From Actinomycetes bacterium (GTDB lineage: Bacteria > Actinomycetota > Actinomycetes > Actinomycetales > Microbacteriaceae), in the NCBI GenBank assembly GCA_030425055.1, contig JAUHVN010000150.1, forward strand, positions 1 to 6,920: 6,920 nt of DNA. The letters run 5' to 3'. The position numbers and the translations under genes were made by a program. This document shows, in pieces, positions 1 through 6,454 of this stretch (within the stretch, counting starts at the first letter, position 1; each line of letters opens with the position of its first letter). Under the pieces are notes generated by a model. It searched no databases and had not been told where the DNA came from. It saw only the letters and a program-made list of their open reading frames with translations.

Positions 1-285
1 GGAGAGCAGTCGCGCGACGTCGTCGCCGGTGCGCACGCCGCCGCCGACGGTGAGCGGGATGAAGACCTTCTCGGCGGTGCGGCGGACGACCTCGTACGTC
101 GTCGCACGCTCGTCGACCGTGGCCGTGACATCGAGGAAGGTGAGCTCATCGGCCCCCTGCCGGAAGTACTCCTCGGCGAGCTCGACAGGGTCGCCCATGT
201 CGCGCAGGTTCTCGAAGTTGACACCCTTGACCACGCGCCCCGCCGCGACGTCGAGGCACGGGATCACCCGGCACACGAGCGCCAT
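1..285 (-). CDS. hisF: Imidazole glycerol phosphate synthase cyclase subunit HisF (N-terminal part, cut by window edge)
   Basis: HisF takes ammonia from its glutaminase partner HisH and closes the imidazole ring, converting PRFAR to imidazole glycerol phosphate and AICAR in the cytoplasm. Only the first 95 of about 255 residues are present, covering the first strands of the (beta/alpha)8 barrel. Visible landmarks are IPCLDV with Asp12 (the catalytic Asp11 of the Thermotoga enzyme), VVKGVNFENLRD at 18-29, ADELTFLDVTA at 45-55, and the phosphate-binding TVGGGV at 79-84. Arg6 and Glu47 match two of the Thermotoga ammonia-gate residues. The second catalytic Asp (about residue 130) lies outside the window. 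The ATG overlaps the hisG stop by one base (TGATG) and has a GAGG Shine-Dalgarno five bases upstream, so the start is well supported and translation is probably coupled to hisG. The gene appears intact up to the edge. Confidence 0.97.
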   Translation of the reverse strand, partial: MALVCRVIPCLDVAAGRVVKGVNFENLRDMGDPVELAEEYFRQGADELTFLDVTATVDERATTYEVVRRTAEKVFIPLTVGGGVRTGDDVARLLS

Positions 286-1127
286 CAGAGCCTCGCCGCG
301 TGGATCTCGGTCACGAGGATCGCGCGGGCGCCGATCGCGTACAGCGCGTCCATGACCTGGTTGACGCCCTTGCGCGGGATCATGACGCGCACAGCCACCC
401 ACTCGGGGTCGCGAAGGGGCGAGATGGTGGGCGACTCGATGCCCGGTGCGACGGCGACGGCTTCGTCCACGAGCGCCGTGGGCAGGTCGTAGTCGATGAG
501 CACGTAGCGGCGTGCGACCATGACGCCGCGCAGCCGGCGCAGCAGCGTCTCGGTGCCCGCCGCGTCGGAGGGCCCCGCGACCAGCACCGCCTCGGACTCC
601 AGGAGCACCGGCCCGAACACCTCGAGCCCCGCCTGACGGAGGGTCGTGCCGGTCGACACGACGTCGGCGACGGCGTCGGCGACCCCGAGGCGCACCGCCG
701 ACTCCACCGCGCCGTCGAGCGGTACGAGGTCGACGGCGACGCCGTGCTCGTCGAGGAAGGAGTCGACCAGTCCCGGATAGGCGGTCGCGACGCGGAGGCC
801 TGCGAGGTCGGGCAGCTCCGAGAAAGCACCGGGCGGACCGGCGAAGCGGAACGTCGAGTCGCCGAAGCCGAGCGACTCGATCTCGCGCGCACCGGGCATC
901 CGTGCGTCGCGCAGCAGGTCGCGACCCGTGATGCCGACATCGAGCGCGCCCGAGCCGACGTACGTGGCGATGTCCTTGGGCCGCAGGTAGAAGAACTCGA
1001 CATCGTTCGCCGGGTCGATGACGTGGAGGTCCTTGGGGTCTCGACGGCCGGTATAGCCGGCTTCCTGCAGCATCTCGGCGGCGGTTTCAGACAGCATGCC
1101 CTTGTTGGGCACGGCGATTCTCAGCAT
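285..1127 (-). CDS. hisG: ATP phosphoribosyltransferase HisG, long (self-regulated) form
   Basis: HisG catalyses the first committed step of histidine synthesis, joining ATP and PRPP to give phosphoribosyl-ATP. The 280-residue product has the length and layout of the long form, which is feedback-inhibited by histidine. It begins MLRIAVPNKG, followed by VEFFYLRPKDI at 43-53 and YVGSGALDVGITGRDLL at 56-72 in the periplasmic-binding-protein-like catalytic domain. The PRPP loop region is ADAVADVVSTGTTL at 140-153. From about residue 205 the protein continues into the ACT-like regulatory domain, with ESPTISPL at 221-228 and DALYAIGARAILVTEIH at 260-276. Its presence means a separate HisZ subunit is not expected. 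The sequence closely parallels my memory of Mycobacterium tuberculosis HisG (284 residues). The ATG at 1127 fits the family N-terminus, although only a weak GAAAG precedes it. Its stop overlaps the hisF start by one base. Confidence 0.98.
   Translation of the reverse strand: MLRIAVPNKGMLSETAAEMLQEAGYTGRRDPKDLHVIDPANDVEFFYLRPKDIATYVGSGALDVGITGRDLLRDARMPGAREIESLGFGDSTFRFAGPPGAFSELPDLAGLRVATAYPGLVDSFLDEHGVAVDLVPLDGAVESAVRLGVADAVADVVSTGTTLRQAGLEVFGPVLLESEAVLVAGPSDAAGTETLLRRLRGVMVARRYVLIDYDLPTALVDEAVAVAPGIESPTISPLRDPEWVAVRVMIPRKGVNQVMDALYAIGARAILVTEIHAARL
291..294 (-). promoter_or_regulatory. Ribosome binding site of hisF
   Basis: A GAGG on the minus strand lies five bases before the hisF ATG and inside the last codons of hisG. 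It supports the ATG at 285 and allows reinitiation by ribosomes finishing hisG. Confidence 0.7.
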
Positions 1128-1167
1128 CGGTGAGGCTTTCGTCGGGGTGGGATGTCGGCGGGGCGGC

Positions 1168-1431
1168 TCACAGATGTCGGTACACGTCGTCGAGCGTGAG
1201 CCCCTTCGCGAGCATGAGCACCTGCAGGTGGTAGAGCAGCTGCGAGATCTCCTCGGCCGCGGCATCCGTCGACTCGTACTCGGCCGCCATCCAGACCTCG
1301 GCCGCCTCTTCGACGATCTTCTTGCCGATCGCGTGCACGCCGGCATCGAGCTGGGCCACCGTGCCCGATCCCTCGGGTCGCTCGGCCGCTTTCGCGGCGA
1401 GCTCGGCGAACAGGCCGTCGAACGTCTTCAC
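1168..1431 (-). CDS. hisE: Phosphoribosyl-ATP pyrophosphatase HisE
   Basis: HisE hydrolyses phosphoribosyl-ATP to phosphoribosyl-AMP and pyrophosphate, the second step of histidine synthesis, on the product of its downstream neighbour HisG. The 87-residue protein is a stand-alone HisE, not a HisIE fusion, and has the all-alpha MazG-like fold. The metal-binding helix reads GKKIVEEAAEVWMAAEYES at 36-54, with the ExxE pair at Glu42/Glu45. A second helix is AAAEEISQLLYHLQVLMLAKGL at 57-78, where Gln64 stands in the place of the Asp of many HisE proteins. The end, LDDVYRHL, is typical. The start is a GTG (VKTFDGLFAELA), chosen because it matches the N-terminus of actinobacterial homologues. Further upstream the frame loses similarity and enters rpe. 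No clear Shine-Dalgarno precedes it, but a promoter-like box does. It is separated from hisG by 40 bases. Confidence 0.96.
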   Translation of the reverse strand: MKTFDGLFAELAAKAAERPEGSGTVAQLDAGVHAIGKKIVEEAAEVWMAAEYESTDAAAEEISQLLYHLQVLMLAKGLTLDDVYRHL

Positions 1432-1443
1432 CCTGCCAGGGTA
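1432..1443 (-). promoter_or_regulatory. Candidate -10 box and possible leaderless start for hisE
   Basis: On the minus strand TACCCT (1443 to 1438) fits the actinobacterial TANNNT -10 consensus. It is followed by six bases (GGCAGG) and then the hisE GTG, which places the expected transcription start at or next to the first base of the GTG. Leaderless mRNAs of this layout are common in Actinobacteria, and the lack of a good Shine-Dalgarno fits. No convincing -35 box is visible in the 40-base rpe/hisE gap, so this is inferred from one hexamer and its spacing. Confidence 0.45.
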
Positions 1444-1471
1444 GCGAACGCGAGGGGTCGTCGGCCGCGCG

Positions 1472-2167
1472 TCAGCGGGCGTGGGCGTGCCGTGACGCCT
1501 CGGCGCGCAGCCGCGCGATCGCCGCCGACGGGTCGTCGCTGCCGAAGACGGCCGACCCCGCGACGAATGTGTCGGCGCCGGCCTCGGCCGCATGCTCGAT
1601 CGTGCTCTCCGAGATGCCGCCGTCGACCTGGAGCCACACCGCCGATCCGCGTGCGCGGGCGTGACGCGACAGATCGCGCAGCTTGTGCATCGTGCCGTGC
1701 ATGAACGACTGCCCGCCGAAGCCGGGCTCGACGGTCATCACCAGGATCTGGTCGAACTCGTCGACGACGTCCAGCAGCGGCGTGACCGGTGTGTCGGGCT
1801 TGATCGCCACACCGGCGCGCGCGCCGATCGACCGCAGTCGGCGCGCGAGCGCGACGGCGTCGCCCGCGGCCTCGAGGTGGAAGGTGACGGATGCCGCACC
1901 GAGCTCGGCGTATTCGGGCGCCCACCGATCGGGATCGTCGATCATCAGGTGCACATCGAGCGGCACCGGGCTCACGTCCTGGATCCGGCCGACCATCTGC
2001 GGGCCGAACGTGAGGTTCGGCACGAAGTGGTTGTCCATGACGTCGACGTGCACGAAGTCGGCCGTCGCGATGCGGGCGAGCTCGGCCTGCATGTTGACGA
2101 AGTCGGCGGCCAGGATGCTGGGGTTGATTCGGATTCCGCGGTGTCCCTCGGCCTCGTGTGCGCTCAC
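1472..2167 (-). CDS. rpe: Ribulose-phosphate 3-epimerase
   Basis: Rpe interconverts ribulose 5-phosphate and xylulose 5-phosphate in the pentose phosphate pathway. The 231-residue protein is a (beta/alpha)8 barrel beginning INPSILAADF at 14-23. The metal and catalytic residues are visible: His40 and Asp42 in FVHVDVMDNHFVPN, His73 in DVHLMIDDPDRW and Asp182 in QVDGGIS. The second family signature, VMTVEPGFGGQSF, spans 143-155, and VAGSAVFG at 202-209 forms the phosphate site. The start is a GTG with an AGGA seven bases upstream. It gives about 10 residues before the usual family start, and no closer in-frame ATG or GTG exists before the conserved core. A 22-base gap separates it from rsmB, and 40 bases separate it from hisE. 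The C-terminus after RAEASR is short and unremarkable. Confidence 0.97.
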   Translation of the reverse strand: MSAHEAEGHRGIRINPSILAADFVNMQAELARIATADFVHVDVMDNHFVPNLTFGPQMVGRIQDVSPVPLDVHLMIDDPDRWAPEYAELGAASVTFHLEAAGDAVALARRLRSIGARAGVAIKPDTPVTPLLDVVDEFDQILVMTVEPGFGGQSFMHGTMHKLRDLSRHARARGSAVWLQVDGGISESTIEHAAEAGADTFVAGSAVFGSDDPSAAIARLRAEASRHAHAR

Positions 2168-2169
2168 GG

Positions 2170-2178
2170 CTCCATCCT
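2170..2178 (-). promoter_or_regulatory. Ribosome binding site of rpe
   Basis: The minus strand reads AGGATGGAG ending two bases before the rpe GTG. The AGGA part is seven bases from the start codon, a good distance. It decides for the GTG at 2167, because an ATG inside the same stretch is out of frame. Confidence 0.65.
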
Positions 2179-2189
2179 GGCATCCGCCG

Positions 2190-3560
2190 TCATCGTCGGC
2201 GCAGGAGCGACACCGACATGGCATCGGTGTTGTGGCGATGCGGCCACAGCTGGGCGCGCCCCGACCCGTCCGTCTGGGGCAGAAGTCCGGGATCGTTCTC
2301 GCACACCTTGCTGATCGCGTCGCGCGCCGAGAGCTCCTCGATCGCGGCGCCCCACTCGCGGTGGATGTCGGCGACGACCGTCGCGGTCTCGGCGAGGTGG
2401 GGCGAGCACGTGACGTAGGCGACGATGCCGCCCGGCCGCAGCGCCCCGACGGCGGCGGTGAGCAGCTCGCGCTGCAGCTGCGTGAGGGTGGGGACGTCGG
2501 CGGGCGACTTGCGCCAACGCGCCTCCGGGCGGCGGCGCAGCGCGCCCAGGCCCGTACAGGGCGCGTCTACGAGGATGCGGTCGTACGTGTCGGGAGACTC
2601 GGCCGCGCGCGTGCGGCCGTCGAGCTCGGAGACCGGCACGCGACCGGGCACGGCCCGCAGTGCCTGGCGGACGAGACCTGCGCGCGCGGGGACGATCTCG
2701 TTCGCCTCGAGCCGCGCACCGCCGAGCCGTGCTTCGGCCGCCAGCAGGGCCGTCTTGCCGCCCGGCCCGGCGCACAGGTCGAGCCAGCGCTCGCCCTCGC
2801 GGATCGGCTCGACGCGGCTGAGTGCGAGCGCCGCGAGCTGCGACCCCTCGTCCTGCACACGGCGGCGGCCCGCCGATCCGCTCACGAGCTGTTCGGGGTC
2901 GCCCGAGGCGAGCCGGAAGGCGATCGGCGAGTACGGGGTGCGCCGCGCGCGCTCCGGGATCTCGGCGAGTCCGGGCAGCGCCGCCATCGTCACACGGGGC
3001 GAGGCGTTGTCGGCGGCGAGGAGGGCTTCGAGCTCACCCGCGCGCCCCTCGGCGGCGAGGGCGCGACGGAACGCGCGCACCACCCACACGGGATGCGAGG
3101 TCACCAGGCCGATGCGCTCGTCGTCGGAGCGCGCGGTCTCGGCGACGTGCGACAGCCAGTCCCCCGGTGTGTCTCGCGAGACCCGGCGCAGCACCGCGTT
3201 CGCGAATCCGCCGGCGCCGCGCCCGCCCGCGCGCCGTGCCAGCTCGACCGACTCGTTCACCGCGGCGTGCGAGGCGACGCGGGTGGAGAGCAGCTGGTGC
3301 ACGCCGAGGCGCATCGCGTCGAGCACGGCGGGATCGATGTCGCTGACCGGTCGGTCGGAGGCCAGCGAGATGATGGCGTCGTACGTGCCCTGCCTGCGCA
3401 GCGTGCCGTACGTGAGCTCGGTCGCCAGCGCCGCATCGGCGGTGTCGAGCCCGGCGCGGCGGATCGCGGTGGGCAGCAGGAGGTTGGCGTAGGCGTCCGA
3501 CTCGTGCACCGCGCGCACGGTCTCATAGGCGACGCGCCGCGATCCCGTCGCGCCGCTCAC
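2190..3560 (-). CDS. rsmB: 16S rRNA (cytosine-C5) methyltransferase, RsmB/Sun/NOP2 family
   Basis: The product is a SAM-dependent RNA m5C methyltransferase, expected to modify C967 (E. coli numbering) of 16S rRNA. With the GTG start it has 456 residues, near the family norm. Residues about 5-130 form the NusB-like RNA-binding domain (AYETVRAVHESDAYAN near the start, GGFANAVLRRV near its end). The Rossmann methyltransferase domain follows, with motif I LDLCAGPGGKT at 260-270, motif IV DAPCTG at 332-337 with Cys335, and motif VI VTCSPH at 383-388 with Cys385. These are the two cysteines that form and release the covalent RNA intermediate. The end TDAMSVSLLRRR is of the actinobacterial type. The GTG at 3560 forms a 4-base GTGA overlap with the fmt stop. 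An ATG at 3599 would extend the protein by 13 non-conserved residues into fmt, so the GTG is preferred. MetK, first in this run, supplies its cofactor. Confidence 0.96.
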   Translation of the reverse strand: MSGATGSRRVAYETVRAVHESDAYANLLLPTAIRRAGLDTADAALATELTYGTLRRQGTYDAIISLASDRPVSDIDPAVLDAMRLGVHQLLSTRVASHAAVNESVELARRAGGRGAGGFANAVLRRVSRDTPGDWLSHVAETARSDDERIGLVTSHPVWVVRAFRRALAAEGRAGELEALLAADNASPRVTMAALPGLAEIPERARRTPYSPIAFRLASGDPEQLVSGSAGRRRVQDEGSQLAALALSRVEPIREGERWLDLCAGPGGKTALLAAEARLGGARLEANEIVPARAGLVRQALRAVPGRVPVSELDGRTRAAESPDTYDRILVDAPCTGLGALRRRPEARWRKSPADVPTLTQLQRELLTAAVGALRPGGIVAYVTCSPHLAETATVVADIHREWGAAIEELSARDAISKVCENDPGLLPQTDGSGRAQLWPHRHNTDAMSVSLLRRR

Positions 3561-4474
3561 GTGCCGACCGCCACGCTCGGGGTGCGCTGACCGCGCCACC
3601 AGTCGGCAGCCGCCATGGGCGCCTTCCCCGCAGGCTGCACGCGCAGCAGTTCGACGGCGCCGTCCGAGGCACCCGCCAGCACGGTCGCTCCGTCGGCCGC
3701 GATCAGGCCGGTTCCGGGGGAAGGGCGATCGGATGCGACGGCGGCGAGCACCTTGAAGCGGGCGCCCTCGATCGTCGTGAAGGCGCCGGGCTCGGGGGTG
3801 ACGCCCCGGATGCGGGACAGCACGGCAGAACGCGGATCTTCCCAGCGGATGCGGCCGTCCTCGGCGGTGAGCTTCGGCGCGAGCGTCACCGCGCCCGTCT
3901 GCGGAATCGGTGTCGCCGTGCCCGCCGCGATCGCGTCGACGACGTCGCTCAGCACGTCGGCGCCCACCAACGCGAGCTCATCCAGCAGATCGCCCGCCGT
4001 CGCGCCCGGACGCACCGCGACGGCGCGACGGGCGAACACGTCGCCCGCATCGAGCTCGGCGACCAGCTGGAACACGCTCACGCCGGTCTCGGTGTCGCCG
4101 GCGATGAGCGCGTGCTGCACGGGCGCGGCTCCGCGCCAGCGCGGCAGCAGCGAGAAGTGGAGGTTGATCCAGCCGTGCCGAGGGGTCGACAGCAGCGGCT
4201 CGCGCACGAGACCCCCGTAGGCGACGATGACGCCGAGGTCGGCGTCGAGGGCCGTCACACGTGCCGTCGCCTCGTCGTCGAACCGGTTCACCCGGATGCT
4301 CTCGATCCCGGCCTCCTCCGCAGCGGAGGCCACCGGCGACGGCGTGAGGACGCGCTTGCGGCCCAGCGGGGCGTCGCGGCGCGTGACGACGGCCGCGACG
4401 TCGTGCTCGGAGGCGAGCAGACGCCGCAACGACGGCACGGCCGGCTCGGGCGTGCCGGCGAAGACGAGGCGCAT
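3557..4474 (-). CDS. fmt: Methionyl-tRNA formyltransferase
   Basis: Fmt transfers the formyl group of 10-formyltetrahydrofolate to Met-tRNAfMet, preparing it for initiation. The 305-residue product matches the usual size. It starts MRLVFAGTPEPAVPSL, and the loop VTRRDAPLGRKR at 30-41 corresponds to the tRNA-gripping loop of E. coli Fmt. The catalytic triad is Asn104 and His106 in INLHFSLLPRWRGAAP, plus Asp142 in AELDAGD. The C-terminal OB-like domain begins after APKLTAEDGRIRW (199-211) and includes RIRGVTPEPGAF (221-232). The protein ends shortly after PMAAADWWRGQR. The ATG lies 8 bases after the priA stop. Its Shine-Dalgarno overlaps that stop, suggesting coupled translation, and its own stop overlaps the rsmB GTG. 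In many bacteria fmt sits next to def; no def is visible here, priA taking that place. Confidence 0.98.
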   Translation of the reverse strand: MRLVFAGTPEPAVPSLRRLLASEHDVAAVVTRRDAPLGRKRVLTPSPVASAAEEAGIESIRVNRFDDEATARVTALDADLGVIVAYGGLVREPLLSTPRHGWINLHFSLLPRWRGAAPVQHALIAGDTETGVSVFQLVAELDAGDVFARRAVAVRPGATAGDLLDELALVGADVLSDVVDAIAAGTATPIPQTGAVTLAPKLTAEDGRIRWEDPRSAVLSRIRGVTPEPGAFTTIEGARFKVLAAVASDRPSPGTGLIAADGATVLAGASDGAVELLRVQPAGKAPMAAADWWRGQRTPSVAVGT

Positions 4475-4477
4475 GGG

Positions 4478-4484
4478 CTTCCTC
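4478..4484 (-). promoter_or_regulatory. Ribosome binding site of fmt overlapping the priA stop
   Basis: The minus strand reads TGAGGAAG, where TGA is the priA stop codon and GAGG is six bases from the fmt ATG. It is the strongest Shine-Dalgarno in the window and implies that ribosomes ending priA can reinitiate on fmt. Confidence 0.75.
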
Positions 4485-6453
4485 ACAGCTCGAGATCGGG
4501 TAGGTCGACGCGGACTCTGAGTGTATTGCGACCCGGACCGCCGCCGCGGGGGCGCCGGGAGTTCAGCGCATCCGACACGAGTGCCGACCGCAGCGCGGCG
4601 GTCACCGCGCTGCCCGACGCGTAGTCGAATCGCACCAGCGCGCGGGCGTCGTCGTTCTCGCCCACCGGGCCGAGCACGGCGTCGACGTCGAGCGTCGGCA
4701 CCGCCTCGCGCACCGCCGTCACCGCGGCATCCACGCGCCGACGCGGGCCCTCGACGGCGGCCACGCGCACCGTCGGCGGCATCCGGAGCGGTGCGCGGTC
4801 GGCGAGCTCGCTCGCGGCGTAGGCCGGCTGCGTCCACGTCGCGAGTGCGCGGGCCACGCCGCCGGCGACGCCGACGAGGTGCACCGGTGCGCCCGGTGCC
4901 GCCAGCGCGGCCGCGTTCGACCACCAGCGCAGGCACGCCTCACCGACGCGCAGGTCGTCGGCCTGCAGCATCCGGTCGCCGTCGAGCAGCACGACGGCGC
5001 GGTAGCCGCCCTGCGCGATCGGCTCGGCGCCGCGCGTGGCGACGACGAGGGCGGGGGCGGCGTCGACGTGGGTCACGGGGTGATCGCCGTCGGCGACGAT
5101 GACGCGGATGTCGGGGAACGCGCGGCCGAGCTCGTCGGCCGTACGCTCGCTGCCAGACGAGGCCATACGCACCTGCGTCGAGCTGCAGTGCGGGCACGCC
5201 CAGCCGCGTGCCGAGCGTCCGCACCAGCCGCACACGGGGGTCGCGCCGGGACGAGCGGCGCGCAGCGGGCCACCGCAGTGGGCGCAGCGCGCGGGTCGTC
5301 GGCAGTCGGCGCACACCAGCGACGGGGCGTAGCCGGGCCGCGCGACCTGCACGAGGACGGGGCCGTCGGCCACGGCCGTGCGTGCGGCCTGGAACGCGGA
5401 CGAGGGCACGCGCGAGCCTCGCCCTTCGCCTTCGCGCGTCGCGCTGAGCACGACGCGCGGACTCGCCAGGCGCACCGGCGACACCTCGCCGAGCCAGCCC
5501 ACCGACACCAGACGCTGCACGTCGGTCGTGCGGGTGTGTCCCGCGAACACGAGCGCGCCGCCCTCCAGCTCGTGGCGCAGGAGCGCGGCGTCGCGCGCGT
5601 GGACGCCCGGGCTGAGGGGCTCGCGAAGCAGCGGGTCGCCGTCGTCCCACACAGCGACGAGGCCGGAGTGCGCGACGGGCGCGTACACCGCCGACCGGTT
5701 GCCCACGACGATCGCCGGTGCGTCCTCGAGCGTGCGCAGGAAGGTCGCGTAGCGCTCTGGTCCGCTGCGCCGTGCATCGTCGCGCACGACGCTGTCCGCC
5801 GGTACGCGGCCGTCGAGCGCCGCGAGCACCTGGCTCGCATCGCGGTGGTCGGGCACCGCGATGATGCTGCTGCGCCCGCGCGCGAGCTGGCGCGTGGCGG
5901 CAGCGGCCAGCAGCAGCGCCCACGCGCCGACGGTGCGGCCCTCAGCCGTCTCGTCGGGCACGGCGGGGGCGGACAGCGCGAGCCTCTCCCCCGCGTCGAT
6001 GCGCGCAGCGAGATCGACGAATGCGGCCAGGCGGGCATCGGCCCACGCCGCGGCATCCTCCGCGACGACCGGGAGCGCCGCGCGCTCGGCGGCGAGCCAC
6101 GCCTTCTCGGCGCGCACCATCCTCTTGGGGATCGCGAGCCGCAGGATGTCGGATGCCGAGCCCGCCGCGCGGTCGGCGGCACGGCGCGCCAGCGCGTACA
6201 GCGCCGGTGTGAGCACCGGCACCGGCGAGACCACCGAATCGAGCTCGGACAGCGCACGGTCGGAGGCCGAGGCATCCGTCACTTCGACGAGGTAGCCGTC
6301 GATGATGCGCCCGGCGCTGCGCAGCGGGACGCGCACCCGAACTCCCGGGCGGGCCTCGTCGGCGGACTCTGCCGGGATCGCGTAGTCGAAGAGCCGGTCG
6401 AGCTGCGGCAGGGGCGAGTCGACGAGCACGCGTGCGACGCGCCCTCCGCTCAT
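4483..6453 (-). CDS. priA: Primosomal protein N' (PriA), actinobacterial form without helicase motifs
   Basis: PriA recognises stalled replication forks and starts reloading of the replisome. The 656-residue product keeps the N-terminal fork-binding domain (ARVLVDSPLPQLDRLFDYAIP at 7-27), VRVRVPLRSAGRIIDGYLVEV at 38-58, and a remnant of the helicase core such as IVVGNRSAVYAP at 248-259 and HARDAALLRHE at 285-295. The zinc-binding region has all eight cysteines in four CxxC pairs: 381/384, 390/393, 408/411 and 420/423. The ATPase motifs are gone: no GxGKT occurs around 160-175, VWDDGD at 268-273 replaces the DEEH box, and the motif V and VI regions (VATRGAEPIAQGG at 471-483 and after) lack GTQM and QxxGRAGR. 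This is known of actinobacterial PriA, so it is a lineage trait and not decay of this copy. A structural role in primosome assembly is likely. It starts one base after metK stops and lacks an obvious Shine-Dalgarno. Confidence 0.95.
   Translation of the reverse strand: MSGGRVARVLVDSPLPQLDRLFDYAIPAESADEARPGVRVRVPLRSAGRIIDGYLVEVTDASASDRALSELDSVVSPVPVLTPALYALARRAADRAAGSASDILRLAIPKRMVRAEKAWLAAERAALPVVAEDAAAWADARLAAFVDLAARIDAGERLALSAPAVPDETAEGRTVGAWALLLAAAATRQLARGRSSIIAVPDHRDASQVLAALDGRVPADSVVRDDARRSGPERYATFLRTLEDAPAIVVGNRSAVYAPVAHSGLVAVWDDGDPLLREPLSPGVHARDAALLRHELEGGALVFAGHTRTTDVQRLVSVGWLGEVSPVRLASPRVVLSATREGEGRGSRVPSSAFQAARTAVADGPVLVQVARPGYAPSLVCADCRRPARCAHCGGPLRAARPGATPVCGWCGRSARGWACPHCSSTQVRMASSGSERTADELGRAFPDIRVIVADGDHPVTHVDAAPALVVATRGAEPIAQGGYRAVVLLDGDRMLQADDLRVGEACLRWWSNAAALAAPGAPVHLVGVAGGVARALATWTQPAYAASELADRAPLRMPPTVRVAAVEGPRRRVDAAVTAVREAVPTLDVDAVLGPVGENDDARALVRFDYASGSAVTAALRSALVSDALNSRRPRGGGPGRNTLRVRVDLPDLEL
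4520..4525 (-). promoter_or_regulatory. Weak candidate internal -10 box for fmt
   Basis: TACACT on the minus strand fits TANNNT and lies 45 bases before the fmt ATG, inside the last codons of priA. It falls in an unusual patch where priA uses AAT, ACA and AGA codons in a gene otherwise dominated by GC-ending codons. No matching -35 box is seen. Confidence 0.2.
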
Positions 6454-6454
6454 G

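Noticed and set aside
1047..1061. Inverted repeat GCCGG-TATAG-CCGGC, a possible small hairpin
   Set aside because: It encodes the conserved AGYTGR stretch of hisG, the stem is only 5 bp, and there is no T-run or gene end nearby.
2164..2175. Tiny upstream frame ATG-GAG-CCG-TGA whose stop overlaps the rpe GTG
   Set aside because: Its ATG lies inside the rpe ribosome binding site and has no site of its own with proper spacing; probably chance.
1683..3590. A 635-residue open frame on the plus strand opposite rpe and rsmB
   Set aside because: It lies antisense to two genes with complete catalytic motifs, is Arg/Gly/Ala-rich with no recognisable domain, and is the kind of long frame high GC content produces by chance.
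3561..3599. Longer rsmB with an ATG start at 3599
   Set aside because: The 13 extra residues are not family-like and would lie inside fmt, whereas the GTG at 3560 gives a classic 4-base overlap.
6200..6232. Repeated CACCGG units resembling a short repeat or hairpin
   Set aside because: They are within the priA codons for PVLTPAL-type sequence, short, and explained by GC-rich codon use.
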